From a virus, in the IMG/VR virus record IMGVR_UViG_3300022926_000125, positions 1 to 22,590 of that record: DNA of 22,590 nt. One strand, written 5' to 3'. The translations under genes and the position numbers were made by a program. The notes under the pieces were generated by a model that searched no databases, was not told the DNA's origin, and saw nothing but the letters and a program-made list of their open reading frames with translations. Position 1 is the first letter of the stretch, and every line of letters begins with the position of its first letter. Below are positions 20,721 to 22,590 of the stretch, in pieces.

Positions 20721-22590
20721 TTACGGATTTTCTAGGGCAGTTACTTTTGCCTCTAGGGTTTCAATACGATCCATTGCCTCTTGCAGTGCCTTGACTGCTT
20801 TCATGTAGAGGATGGAGTATTTTATAGATTTGGTAACTGTTGTTGCATCTGGGCTTTCAGGCGTAGCATCTGAACTTTCAGTTACTAGGCCACTCATACC
20901 CGCTGCCTCTACTTCTTGCGCAACAACACCTAAACGCCACAAGTCATCGCTATCGCCGTATTGCTCAACGTCAGCATTCATTTTATATTTACGAACTTGT
21001 AACGCCTTTATGTCGTCCCATTGAGAAGAAGCGTCTGTAATTTGCTGCTTTAACTTTTGGTCTGAGATTGCACCATAACTGTTGTTTTGGTTTTGCACAT
21101 TACCGTTAGAGTAAACCAAAAAGCGAGTTGCAGTTGTGTCGTGGCAGGTAATAAACCTACTGTTAGTATCATTAAAACTGTTACCGTAAAATACGGAAAG
21201 CGGATAACCAGAACCTGAACCGTCTGAGTTTTTAATTCTCAATGTATAATCGGCGGCACCAAGTTCATTAACAAATTCATGTTGCTGACTTGTTATGCTA
21301 CTTATATCAGAGGCACCAGCATTCCCAGACACTTTTAAAGCACCAAGTTCATTAACGAACGCCCTCGGATTACCATCCCCATCCGACAGCACGATGTAGT
21401 TGTCTGAGATGCGGATGTCCAAGCCGCCTTGGTTGCCGTTGTAGCGGCCTAAGATGGTGTTTGCTGCTCCAGTGGTTACAGCAGACCCTGACCCAACGCC
21501 CATGAAGGTGTTGTTGTTGCTAGTTGCATTATAACCTGCCCTGTAACCTACAAAGGCATTTTGGTATCCATTGCCTGAATAGCCTGCGTGATAACCAAGA
21601 TATGTATTATATCCACCGCCAGCTGTTGTTTGACTATACCCAGCCTGATACCCAACGGCTGTGTTGTAGCTGGCGGTGGTGTTATAGAACAAAGCATTGC
21701 TTCCAAGGGCAGTGTTATAGTTACCAGTTGTATTGCTATACAGGGCAGTCATACCTGATGCTGTATTATCTGCGCCGCTTGTGGTTGATCGCAATGCCCT
21801 ATCGCCTAATGACGTATTGCGTAAGCCTGTGGTATTGGCGAAGCCAGCCTGATAACCGACAGAAGTTATCTCACCAGTATTATTACTATACCCAGCTTGA
21901 TAACCAACAGCCGTGTTGTTGCTTGCGGTATTAGAGTTTAACGCCTGTTTACCAACGCCGACATTGCCTGAGCCTTTCTCAATCTCAATACCGCCAGAGA
22001 GGTAGAGGTCTTTGAAGCGGCCACCTGATGAGCCTAAATCAACGGTTCCGTTTCCAACAGCATTTGTTGATACATTCCAAGGTAGAAGGCTAGGGCCGCT
22101 ATCATAAAAGTACAGCCCACTAGCCCCTTTACCAATCTGCAAGCGTCCACCTTCAGTCCCAATACTCCCCACAGATGCGCCGCTTTTATTGAATGTAACA
22201 ATATCACCGTCAATGCCAGTGCGGTTGATATACACAGGAGTTCCGTTATAACGTGAAAAACCTGCATAGGTAGTGGTCAGATTTATACCTGTGTCGGCAG
22301 AAGTATTTGATCCGTTGTTGTAAACAGAACTATCAGTAGTCCCCACCAGCAGCGATCCATCGCTGGTGATCCGCATGGCTTCTGTGGAGGTTCTATTATT
22401 GTAGAATTGCAACGACTGAGTTGAGCCTGATAATCCATCCATAATGATAGAGTATTCTGCTGATCCTGCCTCCGAGAATACCAGCTTTGAGTCGCTGTTA
22501 TTAGCTGCGTTAATCGTTAGCGAGGTATCCCCACTAGATGAAACCTCAAGCTGACTAGATGGCGAACTCGCCCCAATGCCAACATTACCT
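20721..22590 (-). CDS. Tail fibre/spike with YadA-like repeats and S74 intramolecular chaperone (5' end outside window)
   Basis: The frame stays open to the right edge, so ATG 22442 is internal; the visible part is about 622 residues. It starts in GNVGIGASSPSSQLEV-like sequence, typical of S74 fibres. Residues coded by about 21430-21970 contain ten or so short repeats such as NTAVGYQAGYSNN and NTALGSNALFYNT, the YadA/trimeric-adhesin head type. The last 114 residues are a peptidase S74 (chaperone of endosialidase) domain, beginning at the presumed self-cleavage serine in AISDQKLKQQ (codon 21063-21065) and including LRLGVVAQEVEA-like sequence and a terminal coiled coil (MDRIETLEAKVTALENP). Known mechanism: the domain drives trimer folding, then cuts itself off. 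This is the host receptor-binding protein. Two small genes follow it. Confidence 0.92.
   Translation of the reverse strand, partial: GNVGIGASSPSSQLEVSSSGDTSLTINAANNSDSKLVFSEAGSAEYSIIMDGLSGSTQSLQFYNNRTSTEAMRITSDGSLLVGTTDSSVYNNGSNTSADTGINLTTTYAGFSRYNGTPVYINRTGIDGDIVTFNKSGASVGSIGTEGGRLQIGKGASGLYFYDSGPSLLPWNVSTNAVGNGTVDLGSSGGRFKDLYLSGGIEIEKGSGNVGVGKQALNSNTASNNTAVGYQAGYSNNTGEITSVGYQAGFANTTGLRNTSLGDRALRSTTSGADNTASGMTALYSNTTGNYNTALGSNALFYNTTASYNTAVGYQAGYSQTTAGGGYNTYLGYHAGYSGNGYQNAFVGYRAGYNATSNNNTFMGVGSGSAVTTGAANTILGRYNGNQGGLDIRISDNYIVLSDGDGNPRAFVNELGALKVSGNAGASDISSITSQQHEFVNELGAADYTLRIKNSDGSGSGYPLSVFYGNSFNDTNSRFITCHDTTATRFLVYSNGNVQNQNNSYGAISDQKLKQQITDASSQWDDIKALQVRKYKMNADVEQYGDSDDLWRLGVVAQEVEAAGMSGLVTESSDATPESPDATTVTKSIKYSILYMKAVKALQEAMDRIETLEAKVTALENP
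20724..21065 (-). other. Peptidase S74 domain (self-released C-terminal chaperone)
   Basis: 114 residues from the SDQKLK serine to the C-terminus. The serine and the lysines just after it are the expected dyad region; DDLWRLGVVAQEVEAAGM is the conserved core. The final 25 residues form the trimeric coiled coil. Confidence 0.85.
21256..21356 (-). repeat. 17-bp direct repeat within the tail fibre gene
   Basis: GCACCAAGTTCATTAAC occurs at 21256-21272 and at 21340-21356, 84 nt apart, which is a multiple of three. It encodes VNELGA twice (AFVNELGALK and EFVNELGAAD). Confidence 0.85.
21430..21970 (-). repeat. About ten YadA-head-type repeats in the tail fibre
   Basis: Units of 16-19 residues with core N-T-(A/S)-x-G-x-x-A-(G/L), for example NTAVGYQAGY (twice), NTSLGDRAL, NTALGSNAL, NTYLGYHAGY and NAFVGYRAGY. 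Such repeats form a trimeric left-handed beta roll in adhesins. Confidence 0.9.

Noticed and set aside
21524-21934. Plus-strand 136-residue frame within the fibre region
   Set aside because: Its Tyr/Gln/Cys/Trp-rich repeats mirror the YadA-type repeats on the other strand; a shadow frame.
1-22590. CRISPR array, tRNA or insertion sequence
   Set aside because: No regularly spaced direct repeats, no cloverleaf-like sequence and no transposase or terminal inverted repeats seen on reading both strands.

Overview
This window looks like part of the genome of a lytic, tailed marine podovirus. It is closest in character to the HMO-2011 type (first described from a SAR116 alphaproteobacterium; relatives infect SAR11 and Roseobacter-group bacteria). 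The best evidence is a family A DNA polymerase with a DnaJ-type CxxCxGxG zinc module between its exonuclease and polymerase domains, a reported hallmark of that group. A T7-like endonuclease I, a B12-dependent ribonucleotide reductase, MazG, PhoH, a lytic transglycosylase and very large Ala/Gln-rich virion proteins fit the same picture. I saw no integrase, tRNA, rRNA, CRISPR array or insertion sequence. The placement is recognition by eye, not a search result.

Left arm (1-9208, + strand): replication and nucleotide metabolism. In order: the C-terminal part of a DnaB/gp4-like helicase (cut by the window edge), DNA polymerase A, a putative ssDNA-binding protein, a Cas4/RecB-like nuclease with four cysteines fit for an Fe-S cluster, endonuclease I, a DUF3310 protein, a hidden 55-residue protein, MazG, class II ribonucleotide reductase, a glutaredoxin, an endonuclease VII-like HNH nuclease and PhoH. 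Most are joined by 1-29 nt overlaps, several of them ATGA, so they look like one translationally coupled operon. Polymerase, helicase and SSB copy the DNA; the nucleases process recombination intermediates and host DNA; reductase, glutaredoxin and MazG supply and clean the dNTP pool. A short intergenic promoter then drives a lone 68-residue ORF whose C-terminal half resembles the Acb2/Tad1 hairpin family of cyclic-nucleotide sponges.

A bidirectional hairpin terminator (9215-9240) separates the two arms. Right arm (9242-22590, - strand): virion genes, transcribed right to left. In order of transcription: a tail fibre with YadA-like repeats and a self-cleaving S74 chaperone domain (start lies beyond the window), two small fibre-linked proteins, a 132-nt spacer with two hairpins, a 1292-residue coiled-coil and Gln/Asn-repeat protein, a virion transglycosylase with an EF-hand loop, an acidic 202-residue protein, and two large putative internal virion (DNA ejection) proteins.

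The least explained signal is a GC-rich 9-mer, GCCCAGCGC. It occurs six times, five on the + strand regardless of gene direction, although chance predicts well under one copy. The other main lead is the Acb2-like candidate anti-defence gene.
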